Shown here: piece by piece, positions 1 to 12,156 of the stretch
Layout of the letters: each line of letters starts with the position of its first letter
Position numbering within the stretch: position 1 is the first letter of the stretch
Origin: Diabrotica undecimpunctata
Lineage: Eukaryota; Arthropoda; Insecta; Coleoptera; Chrysomelidae
Length of the DNA: 64,000 nt
Direction of reading: 5' to 3'
NCBI RefSeq assembly: GCF_040954645.1
Contig: NC_092810.1
Location: 70,864,660 to 70,928,659, forward strand
Notes under the pieces: generated by a model
Told to the model about the DNA's origin: nothing
What the model saw: only the letters and a program-made list of their open reading frames with translations
Databases searched by the model: none
Program-made: the position numbers and the translations under genes

Positions 1-362
1 GGGATTAAGATCTGATGTCTAGCAGATCTTGATACTGCTTATTATAAGAATATATAACTGTATTTGGAAAAACAAGGAAATACTTCTGAACGCGACCCAG
101 GAAGAAGGATAGTTTTAGATTTGGTTTTTATTCTGGGCCCTGGTCGTGGACTTCCTACGAATAACTTATTTACTTTTTTGGAATTGGCAGAAGATTTCAT
201 CGACAAAAAACTAACACTAACACTGCAAAACACTACGATATAATAAACATGCATCTCTCTGGGACGTCTGCTCGAAATCGTCATATTTATAAAGTCATTA
301 TCACTACAGCTGTTTCGGCAGAGTGCCTTTTTCAAGTGATCTCGTGTTTATACTTTATAGTC

Positions 363-690
363 TCAACTGAATAGGAGGTTGAGGAGGGTAGAACTGTTTG
401 TCTCAAAATGGCCATTTAGAAATATGTCTGTATTTATTACTTTGTTAATTTCCATAACTTCTAATAAAGATAGCTTAATGCCTTTATTTTGGATATGGAG
501 AATTTGAAATTCGTCATTAAAAGTTTTGACCAGTTTGACCGATGTAAGTTTTTGGGCAGTCGCCACATTGAAGTTTATATACACCACTGTGTAATTGCTT
601 TTTATTTTGGCTCTTGTTGTTTTTAATATATTTGCCCAAGTTGTTGTTTGTTCTAAAAGCTGGTGTTATTCCTTTCTTTTTTGTGTGTTT
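363..690 (-). pseudogene. Penelope-like element, GIY-YIG endonuclease end (broken)
   Basis: On the minus strand this reads as the C-terminal part of a Penelope-like retroelement. Penelope proteins couple a reverse transcriptase to a GIY-YIG endonuclease. Visible pieces are a linker (NNNLGKYIKNNKSQNKK), the nuclease signature GVYKLQCGDCPKTYIGQTGQ, and the tail NKGIKLSLLEVMEINK ending in LLNLLFS. The signature and the tail lie in different frames, so at least one frameshift is present, and no RT domain is recognisable upstream. The sequence just beyond the stop (about 300-350) carries the motif CTGTTTCGGCAGAGTGC, which recurs in altered form beside a second copy near 10.52 kb, so both belong to one family. 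Family assignment is confident; function is lost. Confidence 0.72.
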
Positions 691-1269
691 TACTATTTAT
701 GTTGATGTCTTGTCTGTATTTGTAATCGAGCAGAAGGTATTCTTTGTTCGTTGTTACCATTGTTTACTGCTGTTTACTTCAATTGAGTTTCTGAATTTAA
801 TGATATTTAATTCTATCTTAAAGTTGTTGTATTTTGACATCGGAATTTCTATTAATCCATGTACCATGCTACGGTAGACTGCCAATTTATGTTGTGTAGG
901 ATGAAATGATGAATTGTGTATAGTCGTGCCAGTATCGGTAGATTTATGAAATACGGAGAACTCATGTTTGCTTTTAAGTCTGATAATTTTTTAATCTAAA
1001 AAAATTATGGATTGATTTTATTCTGTTTTTCTATTGTAAATTTAATATGACTATGGAGTGAATTCATATACGATAAAACTGCTTACTTAGAGTTTTTATT
1101 AAAGTTACAGAATAAGGAATTAAATTATTGACTACATAATATTATGTATTGGAATTCACATAAAACTGGTAATTCTGGAAAGACTCGGTGATAGATTGTC
1201 AGCAGCAAATGTTGATTCATGTTTCATTGTCTGCATAGTCAAGTTTATTAAGGAAAAGCCAGATCCAAA

Positions 1270-2010
1270 ACCATGAAACCTATTTTTTGAAGATATACTA
1301 CCCTCTATACCCTCTATACCCTCTAAACATTCTTCAGCAACTCCCGTACTCTTCCATCTATCATGCCGCTTTAACCCTATCATACTGGCACCTGCGTCTG
1401 CCAGAAAAGTGGCCAAGGTTCGACGGAAATAGTGACCGCTACACTTGTTAGAATGGCTCAAACCAAGATATTTTGCAATGATGAAGAAGATTTTTTCAAA
1501 TGTATTTTTTCCAACTAGTTGTACAGTACAGTGACCTTGTCTATAGGTCACAAAAAAAGTTGTGGGCAACTGCGTGGCCCTGAAGACATGTAATTTCTTC
1601 TTAGCTTTAAAGTATTCATTTTGTCTTTGTCAATAATGGTAACAACGTGCCTTTTGTCGATTTTTGTCTCTGATACGCTAACTACAAAAACTGATTTTTT
1701 GTCTCCTACGTAAGTTATTAGCAAAAATTATTTACACACACCAAAAATTAATGCGGCTTTGATCATTAAAAACATGTCATTCGGTGCTTCATGGAATCGT
1801 AGTCAGCAATGTTAATATTCTTATTTACCATTAAAGTCTTCTTTATCATTCAATATTTGGACCGCAAGGAACTCGGAGAGATCGTTTCAGCGAGATAGCC
1901 AAAGTATCCAAGCAGCACAGTTTCATTAATAAATTCTACATAGTTTTTTGCCGTCCAGTTTAGTAATGTGTCATATTCTCTGTCACATTTGTCTTTTGAT
2001 TTCATCGGTA
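1270..2010 (-). pseudogene. Tyrosine recombinase-like protein (Crypton-type), catalytic Tyr lost
   Basis: Minus-strand remnant of a tyrosine recombinase/integrase-fold protein of the kind carried by Crypton-like elements in arthropods. An N-terminal core-binding region can be read at about 1850-2000 (NETVLLGYFGYLAETISPSS). The middle of the catalytic domain follows at about 1570-1740 (KKSVFVVSVSETKIDKRHVV), and the C-terminal catalytic part is one clean 137-codon frame ending at 1156. That part holds the HxxR motif (SGHYFRRTLATFLADAGA) and the second His (LKRHDRW). At the position where the family has its nucleophilic Tyr (VAEGY-type context) this copy reads VAEECLE, so the nucleophile is Cys. 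Several frame breaks separate the three pieces. A 9-bp unit CCCTCTATA is repeated three times near 1300 (encoding EGIEGIEG). Called a pseudogene. Confidence 0.7.
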
Positions 2011-2029
2011 GTAAGTTTTGTGTCGCGTT

Positions 2030-3036
2030 TCCGGTTTTTTTTTCGGATTTCGTCGAGAATTTGAAGCTTTTCCTGGATTTTCACTTTTTACGTATGACAC
2101 GAGCAGAAGTTTATTTGTGTTTGACATCATTACCCTAACAGCGGTATTGTCTACTCCACTATGATTAACCTACCTACTTGCCTAGCTTAAAATTATTTAA
2201 AAATTGTGAATACAATGGCAAACTAGTGTGACAAAAATGTGTATGCATGGTGGGCAATTATAGATGAGACCCTCATGCCAGAGGCCATTGTGTTTATGAG
2301 ATAGTCGTCATCAGCCTTAAACATATATTTATTGCTTTAGCAAATTAATAACTATTATTGCATAAATATTAAATTACTATAACGTGGCTTGATTCTCACG
2401 CATCGGGATTCTAGAAGGTATGATGTACTACTGTAATGCTTGTCTTTTGTCACACCAAAAATATTATATGCAGATTTATTTTGATACTATCAATGAATAT
2501 AAAAAATTCAAAATAAAACGTTTTAAGACGCACAAAACGCTACACTACAACTAAGCCATAGTATCGCCACTTCGCCATAGCAAACAGACTTTAGTCTAAT
2601 AGTCGTCATCAGGTGGTACCAACTAAAACCGACTGATTTCTTTTATCTTAATATATTCGTGAATTCCTCGCCTTTTAAATTTTTCTTATAGTAAACCGAT
2701 TTTTATTCATAGTGCCCTGTGATATCTCGTATGTGGCTATACGTGTATTAATATTATAGATACTGTGTAGTGTTCTTTTAGTAGTTCTTCTTTTGTTGTA
2801 ATATATTCGTTATGTCCTCCTCTTTTGTTTGCTATTTCACATGTTAGGATTCGATCAGTTGTTTATTTTGCAATTAGCCAGAGGCCTCCTTTAAGTCGAT
2901 AATTCAAAATTTATCTTAAAGTAAATAAAGCCCACGCTCCAATCGGACCAATAACAACGGGTTTTTGATGTAATACCAGCGCTAAGGTTTTCGTTACGGG
3001 CAGACAGGCAGACAGACACACAAATTATAAACAAAT

Positions 3037-3040
<4 letters not shown>
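2030..3040. other. No gene seen
   Basis: AT-rich sequence without a convincing coding frame. Around 2980-3010 there is a short stretch (GCGCTAAGGTTTTCGTTACGGGCAGACAG) that recurs in diverged form near 5410-5440, suggesting a dispersed non-coding repeat. Confidence 0.5.

Positions 3041-3041
<1 letters not shown>

Positions 3042-3127
<86 letters not shown>
3042..3127. repeat. (TA)n microsatellite
   Basis: Nearly pure TA dinucleotide run with one C interruption. Apparent Tyr/Ile open frames across it are artefacts of the repeat. Confidence 0.95.
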
Positions 3128-3130
<3 letters not shown>

Positions 3131-3270
3131 AAAAAGGAGTACGACCGTTAATCTAGTATAAATAAGGATCACTCGAAGAGTGGTGGGTTTTTCGGTCAAA
3201 ACTTGGAGAAAAAAGACAAAGAAGTTGGCTACTTCATCTATTTATTAAAGACGTTTCGCTCTCTAATCTC

Positions 3271-3402
<132 letters not shown>

Positions 3403-3414
3403 TATATAAAAACT

Positions 3415-3660
3415 ACTTAGTTCTCGGGAAGAACCACGTTGAGAATTTATTATTCGACGTTTCGGCACCCATTTTGGAACCATTATCAAGAGTGATACGG
3501 TTCCGTTCGAGTTCGGGGTCTCAATCTGCCTACTCCCCTCAGTCGCGACGTACCGATATCGTGTTCGGTATAAATACAAGAACTGTCTCTCGGCACTGAG
3601 GTCTCAATCTGCCTACTCCTCAGTGTCGAGTCTGACATATTTTACTGTGATATTTTACTA
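3415..3660. repeat. Non-coding dispersed repeat with internal 20-bp direct repeat
   Basis: Contains GACGTTTCGGCACCCATTTT followed by ATTATCAAGAG, a phrase of the kind found in arthropod retroelement termini. It also has an exact direct repeat GGTCTCAATCTGCCTACTCC at 3517-3536 and 3600-3619. No protein is encoded. The element type is not determined. Confidence 0.45.
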
Positions 3661-3694
3661 GGAGAATTAGCTATTTCAAGTGTATCAGTGGTAT

Positions 3695-4697
3695 CTATTG
3701 ATATGCTATGCTAAGGCATGCAAGTGTTGAGGAAGAGTTTGGCATTGATGTTTGAGGTTGTGAAACATTAGGTGTTGTTGATAACTGGGTAGTTGTTATA
3801 TTTGTATCTGTGCATGTAGTTTGAGAACTTGGGAATGATGTTGAGGGTGGTATTTGGGAGGCAGCTAATATTGGTGTAGTTAATGAAGAAGGTATAGTCG
3901 AAAATTGTAAGGAAAAGAAATTCGCTGACAATGCTGATGTAATCGGGACGTCTTGTGGAAGAGTATTAACTACTGTATTTATAGTAGTAGTTGGCACTGT
4001 TATTGTTAAGTTTTGATTTGGATTTGTACAAGATGAACAATTTGCTACAAAATGGTCAGATTATTTACAATAGTAACACATATGTTTTTCTAAAGATAAG
4101 AAAATACGTAAAGATGTTTGATCGTGGTTTATGACAATTGAGGGAGAAATTATGGTAGCTTCCAAAGCAGAGATAAATGAATGTCTTTGAAAGCTCAGTA
4201 TATATCTATATTCTGGGTTTGTTGTACCTATTCATAACAAATTAATTGGAGTTAATAAATTGAGGCCTTAAATAAGTTCAGATTCTATGAAAGTGTGAGG
4301 AATACTAGGGCAAACATTAGAGATCAGTAATTTTTCATTTGATGTAATTAAGCGCCGAGCATAAATTATTTGTTGATTGATAGTTATTCTTCCGCTGTCA
4401 GCATTCGTGACAGTTTCTACTAATTCTTCACTAGCTAGGTAAATACAAATACGGTGATTTGAAATTCGTGATGAAAAAATAATATACCTTGGTTCTATAA
4501 TTTTTCCCAGTGCAAGTAGATATTCTTCAAGTTTGGCGTTTTCCAGAGTACTTATTGTATAAAATAGCTTATTTCTTGGATGCGAATTTTGGAGTTGAAT
4601 TGATTAACGCTGCAGCATATGAAGAAGTTTTATATGATGTCAATAACGTTTGGGTCTCGACGCCCCGGGATCATTCATTTTCGTTGTTTAATGACAT
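3695..4697 (-). pseudogene. I-group LINE ORF1 (gag-like) remnant
   Basis: Minus-strand remnant of a LINE ORF1 protein, the nucleic-acid-binding chaperone of these retrotransposons. It is homologous along its length to the better preserved ORF1 at 60.9-62.1 kb. Shared phrases are TSYKTSSYAAALINSTPKFA (N-terminus), RLITSNEKLLISNVCPSIPH (against RLITPAERLVLSNVSPTIPH in the other copy), and a Ser/Thr/Pro-rich tail (3695-3997, intact as a 100-codon frame). A CCHC zinc knuckle, CYYC..SDHFVANC, is visible at about 4040-4080 with one stop inside it. Several stops and frameshifts break the frame. No ORF2 lies downstream, so the copy is truncated. Confidence 0.68.
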
Positions 4698-4704
4698 GAG
4701 GTAA

Positions 4705-6860
4705 TATAAATAATATAAACTTGTTTTGAAGAAAGTATCTAATTAGATTGAAATTACTTACAGATTTTCTCCTATAAGTTCAGTAATTTTTATTTATCGA
4801 ACAGGATTTTGATTTTAATATTATTCACTATTTACATGTTCACAACTAAAGAAGTAATCGTTTAAATATTTAAATTTTTAAGAGAAACTTTGAAATGCGT
4901 CTAAACACTTTGACAGTTTTTTGACGTTTTTCATATTTAATATTAGTTTAATTTTATATAGAAACACTTACAATTTTATTACAAATCCTTGTCCGTTTTT
5001 GGGCCATTTTTTGTAAACAAACGTGTTAGGCTAGGTTAGTGGTATAAATAACAAATAAAGTACATGTGAACACATGATTGAAATAAAAAAGACCAAAGAA
5101 AATCTAGTTAATGATAAAACAAAGAAATACGAATAAAAAAAAGTGCTTCAATTAGCAAATCAATTTTTTTAATCGATTGTTATTTATGTACCTGTACGAA
5201 AATGAACAACGAAGCGATGTCGTTATGTAGTGTTATATAGTATGTACGAGCGATACACGCTCTAAATCATTTAAAGACAATACATATTATTTTATAAATT
5301 TTACAAAGCCTTTTTTCTTTATAAACAAAGTTATTTCGTTATCTAAAAAATATTTATTTAATAAATGCTTATAATAAACCAGTGACATATGACATTATAT
5401 TGTAAATGGGTTGCGCTGGGGTTTTCATTACGGAAGGACAGACAAAGTAAGCAAATTATAATATTGATTATTTTGTAATTTATCTTAATATATTTGGTTT
5501 TTATGAAAGATTTTAGAAAGGTTTTTTTGTATTTAGTATTTTATTCAGTTCAAAGTTCTTTTACTCCGATCGGTGCGTTTTTTTTAACTTTTTATGTCTA
5601 GCATTTTATCGAATTCCGTTGATAACCTAAAACCGAGGAGCCGTTGGAACTTTTCAGTTTGTTTTCCTTGCAAGCATTCAACTCTTATCGCTGTAAAAAG
5701 AAGCCTACAAGGTTTTACAATTCGTGCATCTATTTAAAGCTCTTATTTATTTTTCTTTATTTGAATTAATTTCTAACTTCAACAAAAGAATTTTATAATT
5801 ATTATCATGCAGCTCACGTTATTACTTGCAGAAGTTTACTTTTATTATAAAAATAATTTTTTTTAGAGAAATGACGCTTGCTCTTTAAAAGTTAAAGTTT
5901 TTAGAGTTCTAAAGGATAAAAGAAATATATTTATTTGTATTAAATCGTGTGTACTTTGTGTACAAATAAATATCAATACTTGATATTCATTTGTACACAA
6001 AAAGGTAGGAAAAATTTAGTAATTGATAGACCTGTAAAACCCAATTGAACTTAAATTTTGAGATCCGAATATTTATCTAAGAACATTAAGAAAGAAAAGT
6101 ATTTATGGTAAATCATACCATGTTTTTGGAAAAGCAGACGATTTTCATCTACACGATCAGTTTTTATTTCAGAATCCTAAGCTTCAAGTTTTATTTACCA
6201 TAATTTATTATATTATCGTAATGCCCAACTTTTGAATTGGAGAAAAATTTAAATGCGACAAAATATCCTAACATTGAATATTACAAATACAAAAGAGACT
6301 GCAATACATCAAAAATTAAAACAAGTTAAAACACATCTAAAAAGGGGTAAAACATACAAGAAGTATACATACTAAAAACGGAAGTTGACGAAATCCTAAG
6401 TTAATAATATTAGAAGAAGGAAGATATGTCAAGAAGATAAACATATTACACAAGATACAAAGAACTGCAGAAAAAAAAATAGAAATAAAGGATGCCAAAA
6501 AAGTGTTTAAGCATTAAAATACAAAGTGGGAAAGAAAAGAGGACAGCTTAAAACAGGAAAAAAAAATTAAAGGAATTATCAAAGATTACAAAATTAGTGG
6601 ATTATAAAATACTAAAACATGATGACGAAAAACTTAATACAGATACCAAGGAGCATATAAAGGCAAACTTATTGCAGATACACATACTAATTACAGAAAC
6701 CATATTAATAACCAGATAAACCACTTTGGCTTGTCTTTCGTCGAAGTTGAGCTCTGCAGACCACTGACCAGTTGGCTATACATACATAATAGAGAGAATT
6801 CATTGTTAAGGGTAGTTCGGCTTTATTCTTGGCAATTCGTGCAGATTATTGAAAAATAAA
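4705..6860. other. No gene seen (AT-rich)
   Basis: Long AT-rich stretch with frequent stops in all frames. 6250-6720 is A-rich with fragments that look vaguely like a LINE linker, but nothing I can assign. Confidence 0.5.
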
Positions 6861-6888
6861 AACGTAATGTGCAGTACCAATTTGGGTA

Positions 6889-8447
6889 TCACCCAAACCA
6901 ATACCAATCCAACAGATTTTTCCTTGATATTCGTCGGAGCATTTTATTCTCTGTTGTTTCTAGTAGTCGTCTCGTTTTATATGTGTCAGGACTTGTGTCC
7001 GCCGTGTATGTTAACATAGGTCTAATTGCTGCTTTACCTATAGATTCGTGTTTTAGGTGTTTATTCTTCCAGATAGTGTCATTAAGAGATCCCGCCGCTT
7101 TACTTGCTTTTAAGCATTGTTGTCTTACGTCTTCTACAACATCTCCGTTATTAGATATATCTATTTCCAGATATCTAAACCCTACTTCCTGCTTTATTAT
7201 TTTCTCATCAATTTCGATTTTACATCGTAGTGTGTATTTAGATGTTGTCATACATTTGTTTTTTTTTTGCTGATATTATCATATTTTATTTCTTGGCTGT
7301 TGTATTGAAGATGTATGTTAATTTTTGGAACTTGTCTTCTGTCTCGGCGATTAATGCGGCGTCGTCTGCATAACATAATATTTGGATTTATTTGTTCCCC
7401 ATTCTGTAGCAATGACCTTTACGTACTACTTGTATTATTTCGTTCATTATTATATTAAAGAGAAGTGGGCTTAACGAGTCACCCTGTCTGACTCCGCTTT
7501 GTACTGGTATACGCTGTGTTAGTTTTCTATTTATTTTTGCCTGTAATCGATTATGGAATTATATGTTTTCGATGGTTTGTATAATATTGATTGGTTTGGG
7601 GCCACATAATAAGAGGAGAAAATTACTCTCTGCTTAGACTCATAATCCAAGGAAAAATCTCGGGAAAGAGAAATCTGGGACGTAGGAGGATTTCCTGGTT
7701 TCCTGGAAATTTAAGGGAGTGGTATGGGTGCAGTTCAATACAGTTGTTCAGAGCTGCAGCCAACAAAGTAAAGATTGCTGTGATGGTAGCCAACCAATTG
7801 CAAGATTGGTTTGGATAGATATGCCGGTTTATTATACTCGATGGCCTTTTCTGTGATTTGTCTTAGTACAAATACGGCGTCTACGCAGTTGATTTTGTTA
7901 GTTAGGGCTTTTGTGGTAAGCTTAAGTGCGGTGTTCAGTAGATTTATACCTCTATAATTGTTAGGGTATTCTTTATCTCCTTCCTTGAACATTGGTATCA
8001 TTATGTTGTTTCTCCATGCGTCTGGTATCTTTCCCATTCGTTTGCTGGTGTGTTATTGTATTCCTTCAATTCTGCCATTTCTTTCCGTTGGTTTCTTATG
8101 AATCTCCATATTTGTTTTTGTGTACCGTAGAAGTCGCTTTTCATCCTTTTTGTAAACTGTTCCCAGTGTTTTTTTTTTGTTCTTCTTACCAATTGCTTTG
8201 TTTCATTTCGTATTTTTCTATAGATGTCTCGGGATTCTGGGGTATTTGATGTTTTGTACTTCGTGTAGGCCTCTCGTTTCTCTTTGCATTTCTCTTTTAT
8301 TTCTTTTCTTAACCATGGTGTATTGTTGTTGTTTTTTTTTTGTTCATTATGACTTTGCGGATTCCTAGAGCTTCTGTTGCTGCTTCTTATGTCGTCTATT
8401 TGTTTCAGCTGTATTTTTTGTGCTAACCTCCTTTGGTATAGCCACAA
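6889..8447 (-). pseudogene. RTE-type LINE reverse transcriptase remnant
   Basis: Minus-strand RT pseudogene of an RTE/BovB-type LINE. In order it contains the EN-RT linker rich in basic residues (8447-8001: TPWLRKEIKEKCKEKREAY), the RT entry block (KEGDKEYPNNYRGINLLNTA, 8037-7735), then DAVFVLRQITEKAIEYNKPAYL. After an interruption come VQSGVRQGDSLSPLLFNII (about 7470) and the catalytic loop YADDAALIAE (about 7360), and finally the thumb/C-terminus with KTRRLLETTENKMLRRI (7251-6889). The palm segment between NKPAYL and the QGDSLSP block is missing, where another LINE fragment has inserted (7587-7803). Several frameshifts are present. The endonuclease domain is not seen. Confidence 0.8.
7587..7803 (+). 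mobile_element. Short 5'-truncated LINE fragment nested in the RTE remnant
   Basis: Plus-strand fragment encoding the extreme C-terminus of an RTE-like ORF2 (GHIIRGENYSLLRLIIQGK, then GRRRISWF, then LFRAAANKVKIAVMVANQ). It interrupts the minus-strand RTE remnant and is flanked by the direct repeat GATTGGTTTGG (7576-7586 and 7804-7814), which fits a LINE target-site duplication. A related but independent tail lies on the minus strand at 41.5-41.7 kb (VIRGEKYKLLR). Confidence 0.62.
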
Positions 8448-8791
8448 TATTTATGCTTATAGCCACAATATTTATTATAAATCAAGGCTTTAGCGTATAA
8501 TTCGTCATAAAATGATAAAGATAATAAATAATTGTGAAATTGCTATGAAAATACAGATTAGAGCCCTTTATCTTTAAGGAGTAAACAGTAAAATATGGAA
8601 AGAGAAAACAAACAAAGAAATACGAAATTAGCTCAAATTGCCATATACACTGCAAAGAACGTAATATAAAAAAATACCTACTAACAATTCTACTGCTGCG
8701 ATTAAGGCGAAAATGTCTGTTTTATAGGTATCAACCGATTTATAATAAGAATAATAACACAAATTGGTTTGTCGAATCTAACTTAGAAATT

Positions 8792-8932
8792 GGCCACAAT
8801 TTTAGTTTAAAATACGTATATTTTGACGTTTTGATTTCTACTTCTGAAATCGTTTTATTAAATTAAATTAAGTTCACCGAAGTGTACATCGAAACGTCAA
8901 AATTAACGTACTTTAAACTGAACTTGTGGTCA
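8792..8932. repeat. Foldback (inverted-repeat) element
   Basis: Left arm from 8792 (GGCCACAATTTTAGTTTAAA) is the imperfect reverse complement of the right arm ending at 8932 (TTTAAACTGAACTTGTGGTC). The arms are about 42-45 bp with a roughly 50-bp loop. Both arms contain the core AAACGTCAAAA. The same core and flanks recur near 44.6-44.7 kb and 46.1-47.8 kb, so this is a dispersed family. The phrase AATGCCACAA..AAAATAGCTTCAGA just downstream (about 8965) also follows the 47.8-kb copy. Confidence 0.65.
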
Positions 8933-8939
8933 AAGCCCA

Positions 8940-10500
8940 ACAAAAAATATTATAAAAAATATTAAAATGCCACAAACAAAATAGCTTCAGAGAAATGAGC
9001 ATTATCTGGAAAATCGATTACTGTTAATTAAATTCAAACGAAGCTTATCAATAATTTACTGGTACCAAATCTTAACAGAAAAATACAAAACGTGCTTCAA
9101 AATAAAGTAGAACAATTAAATTCACGAGGTACTCCAAATACCGATATAAAAACTCAATTCAAAAAAATTAACGGTAATAATTTTAAAATCAAAATCGTAC
9201 ATATGTCTTTCTTTATTTCCGCATTTTATTTTAGCCAAACCCAGATTTATTCCAACCGGATTTAAATTGTCGTAAAATATAAGCAAAAAATGTTATAGCA
9301 AGCACATAGTTTATTTCCGCCCTGTTATTGATCATGTACAGAGCAAAAAAACATTCCATTAAAAGGGTCGCTTGCATTTTATTACAATATGAAGCAGTTG
9401 CAAACACTGCCAAAACAAATACAATTAGTCATGACGGACTATAATAACTGATCGCATAGCTTTAGAATGCGATTTCAGCTGCAATGTATTCTTTTTGAGT
9501 TCTAAGTATGAGTATAATTTGTTTTCATTAATATTTATGTAACAATTTTAAATATCAAATAAAAAATTTATTAATTCATAAAAAAAAAAATCTTTATAAT
9601 TTTTGTATATTGAACGTATTATATTTATATTCATTTTGCAGATCAATCTGGAAGCAACACCTAGAAACTATTAGGATATGTATATGTATATGTGTTCAGA
9701 GGTTTGGCTTCGAACTATGTTTATTAACCGCAGATCTTAATAAAACAATATTGACTTAAAATTAAATGTATTGTAATGTACCTGTATTTAAATACTATGT
9801 ACTTGTGTATTTGTATGTGTGTGTGTAAATACAATTGTATTTTAGTGACTTCCGCAAAAGTTTTTAAGATATTTATGCTAAATATTTATTTTTGTTTTCC
9901 TGTGAAAATCAATTAAGAGATCATACACTGATTTGTTGAATGAGGCAATTAAACATGATGTATTAACTGGGCTAGCAATGTAAAGTTTGTACAATTTGAC
10001 TAATAACTCTTTGGATGATCCCATGTGTTTGGTACATTCGAAAAATATGGCTACACTTCCAAAAGTGGCTTTAAGATACTCCTATTTTAAATATATTGGC
10101 TGAAAAGCAACCATGGTGAATTTTAATTCTAGTAATAGCTTTAGCATATGATTTTGAAGGAGAAAAGGTTAGGTGAGGAATGCTATTAAGCAGAGTTGGA
10201 TGAATTGAATAAAAGTGACGGTTATAAGCATTTTCCACATAACAATATTGTATTCAAAATAAAGAAATAATTTAATTTCAACGAAAGAAATGTCTAAGAA
10301 GTAAATGTTAAAATGTTGCTTTGATAATTTTTTTGATATTTTAGCTGGTACTTAAGTATGTTAAATAAAAAAACATGATTTTATTATAAACTATTAAACA
10401 ATTAATGACAATAATTGATGGATTCAACCTTAATTTGGTAAAAATTCATTTTATCTAACAATAAAACACTGAAAACTGTTTTCAAACTTCCACAAAATTT
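8940..10500. other. No gene seen (AT-rich)
   Basis: AT-rich sequence with only short, unrecognised frames on either strand. Confidence 0.5.
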
Positions 10501-10504
10501 ATTA

Positions 10505-10695
10505 TACTTTATTATCAGTACAGCTGTTTCAACAAAGTGCTTTTCTTAAGTGATCTATTTTTGGTATGCGTTTACACATTGTAGTGTTCAACTGAATAAG
10601 TTTAGGAGTGGAGAACTGTTTGTCTCAAGTTTGCCATTCAGAATTATGTCTGTATTTTTTAATTTGTTAATTTCCATACATTTTAATAAAGACAT
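10505..10695 (-). pseudogene. Penelope-like element 3' end
   Basis: Minus strand reads CMEINKLKNTDIILNGKLETNS then SPLLNLFS and a stop, matching the C-terminal tail of the copy at 363-690. The sequence after the stop again carries the CTGTTTC..GAAAGTGC-type motif (about 10520-10545). Only the last about 35 residues survive. The piggyBac remnant begins immediately to the right. Confidence 0.65.
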
Positions 10696-10719
10696 AAAGA
10701 CATAAAGCCATAAAGACGT

Positions 10720-11855
10720 ATGAATGATTATTGGAAGAAAAATCATTTATTTGGTATTCCAGTGTTTGGACAATATATGAGCCGAAATTGCTTTATGTTA
10801 ATTTTGCGTGCCTTACATTTTAACAATAACTAGTCCAGACTTGCCAAGATATCTACATTGGTAGATGTTTTTTAAATAATAAAATGGAGAATCTTTATTA
10901 TCCAGAAAGAAAATTAGCCCTGGACGAATATATGATTTTATGGAGAGGAAGACTTAGTTTTCGTCAATTTTTCAAGGACAAACGACACAAATATGGTGTC
11001 AAACTGTATACTTTGGCAGAATGTACCGGGATGATTCAACGCATATTAGTTTATAGTGGAGCTAGTAACCCGGTAGTTGGAGGACGTAATCATACGGAAA
11101 AAGTAGTACTGAATTTGATGGGTTTAAAACTAAATGTTGGTCACTCCTTATATATGGATAATTTTTATAATAGTGTTTCATTGTGTGAAAAACTACTTTC
11201 GGTTAAAACTTATCTTAGAGGGACATTGAGAACAGAAGAGCGGAAAATACGAAGTTGTTTCTCAAAAATTAAAACAAAATGAACTGGTGAGAGTTTACAA
11301 TAATAAACGGATATGTGTTTGTAAATGTAAAGATCAGCGAGATATTTTAATGATCTCTTACGAATTTGATCATGGAATGATTTTAACAATATCTAGGAAA
11401 GGAATTGATAAAGAAAAGCCCCGTTTGGTCGCTGAATATAACAAAAACAAAGGTGGCATTGACTTAGGCGACCAGATGTTAAATTATTATAGTTGCGAAC
11501 ACAAAACTATGAGGTGGTACAAAAAAATAGGCATTCAGATTTTTCAAATTATGCTAATCAACGCATACTATTTCTATAATAATTCTAATACAAAAATGTC
11601 ATTGTACGACTTTCGATTGTTGGTGATTGATAGTCTTTTGGGACCAAACCCAAAAATCCCTCGTCAAGAAAAATTTGACGTTTCATTTGCCATCCCATTG
11701 CAATGGTATACAAAACGACGACGGTAAAAATATTGCTGGCAAACTAAAAAAGTAAGAAAGGTCTTATTGTTTTATTGTGCGAAGTGTCCTGAACATCCTC
11801 GATTTTGCTTAGAAAATTCTTTTAGACATTTTCATAAAGAAATTGAAAATTAGGT
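10720..11855 (+). pseudogene. piggyBac transposase (PGBD4-like), broken
   Basis: Cut-and-paste transposase remnant. From 10720 the frame reads NDYWKKNHLFGIPVFGQYMS, a typical piggyBac N-terminal core phrase, then breaks and resumes at 10884. Three catalytic Asp are visible in context: LALDEYM (about 10920), LYMDNFYNS (about 11160) and GGIDLGDQM (about 11465). A frameshift of one base near 11250 separates the first 132-codon frame from the second (11287-11727). After another shift near 11705 the C-terminal Cys-rich finger YCAKCPEHPRFC is readable at about 11775-11815, ending near 11852. No clear TTAA-flanked terminal repeats were found, so the element is truncated as well as frame-broken. Confidence 0.82.
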
Positions 11856-12156
11856 AATTAGTTTGTTTCCTTGATGTTGTTGCAATTTCATAATTACTTA
11901 TGTTAGTTATCTAGGTTCATTATTATATTTTTTTCTCAATCAGATTATTATTTTTTTTAAGTTCAACCGACACATTTTCTGCCCAGTGGCCACCAACGCG
12001 ACTCGCACGTTGAGCTTTTTTTTGTAACCAAATTAATTTTTTTTTTTTACCCATATTTATTATCAACAACTTTTTAACCTTTTATACCTTAAAAATTAAT
12101 TAGTTTACACGAATACATCTCAGTGACCCACTATTTTCTCTTAAAAAAAGGGACGG

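Noticed and set aside
42..335. Minus-strand 97-codon frame as a protein
   Set aside because: It follows the Penelope stop codon and overlaps the motif shared with the second Penelope 3' end, so it is most likely 3' non-coding element sequence.
300..360. Hammerhead ribozyme in the Penelope terminal region
   Set aside because: Such elements often carry one, but I could not find both the CTGATGA and GAAA core parts in proper order.
4510..4704. Plus-strand 64-codon frame
   Set aside because: Lies opposite the N-terminal part of a LINE ORF1 remnant that aligns with the copy at 62 kb; a shadow.
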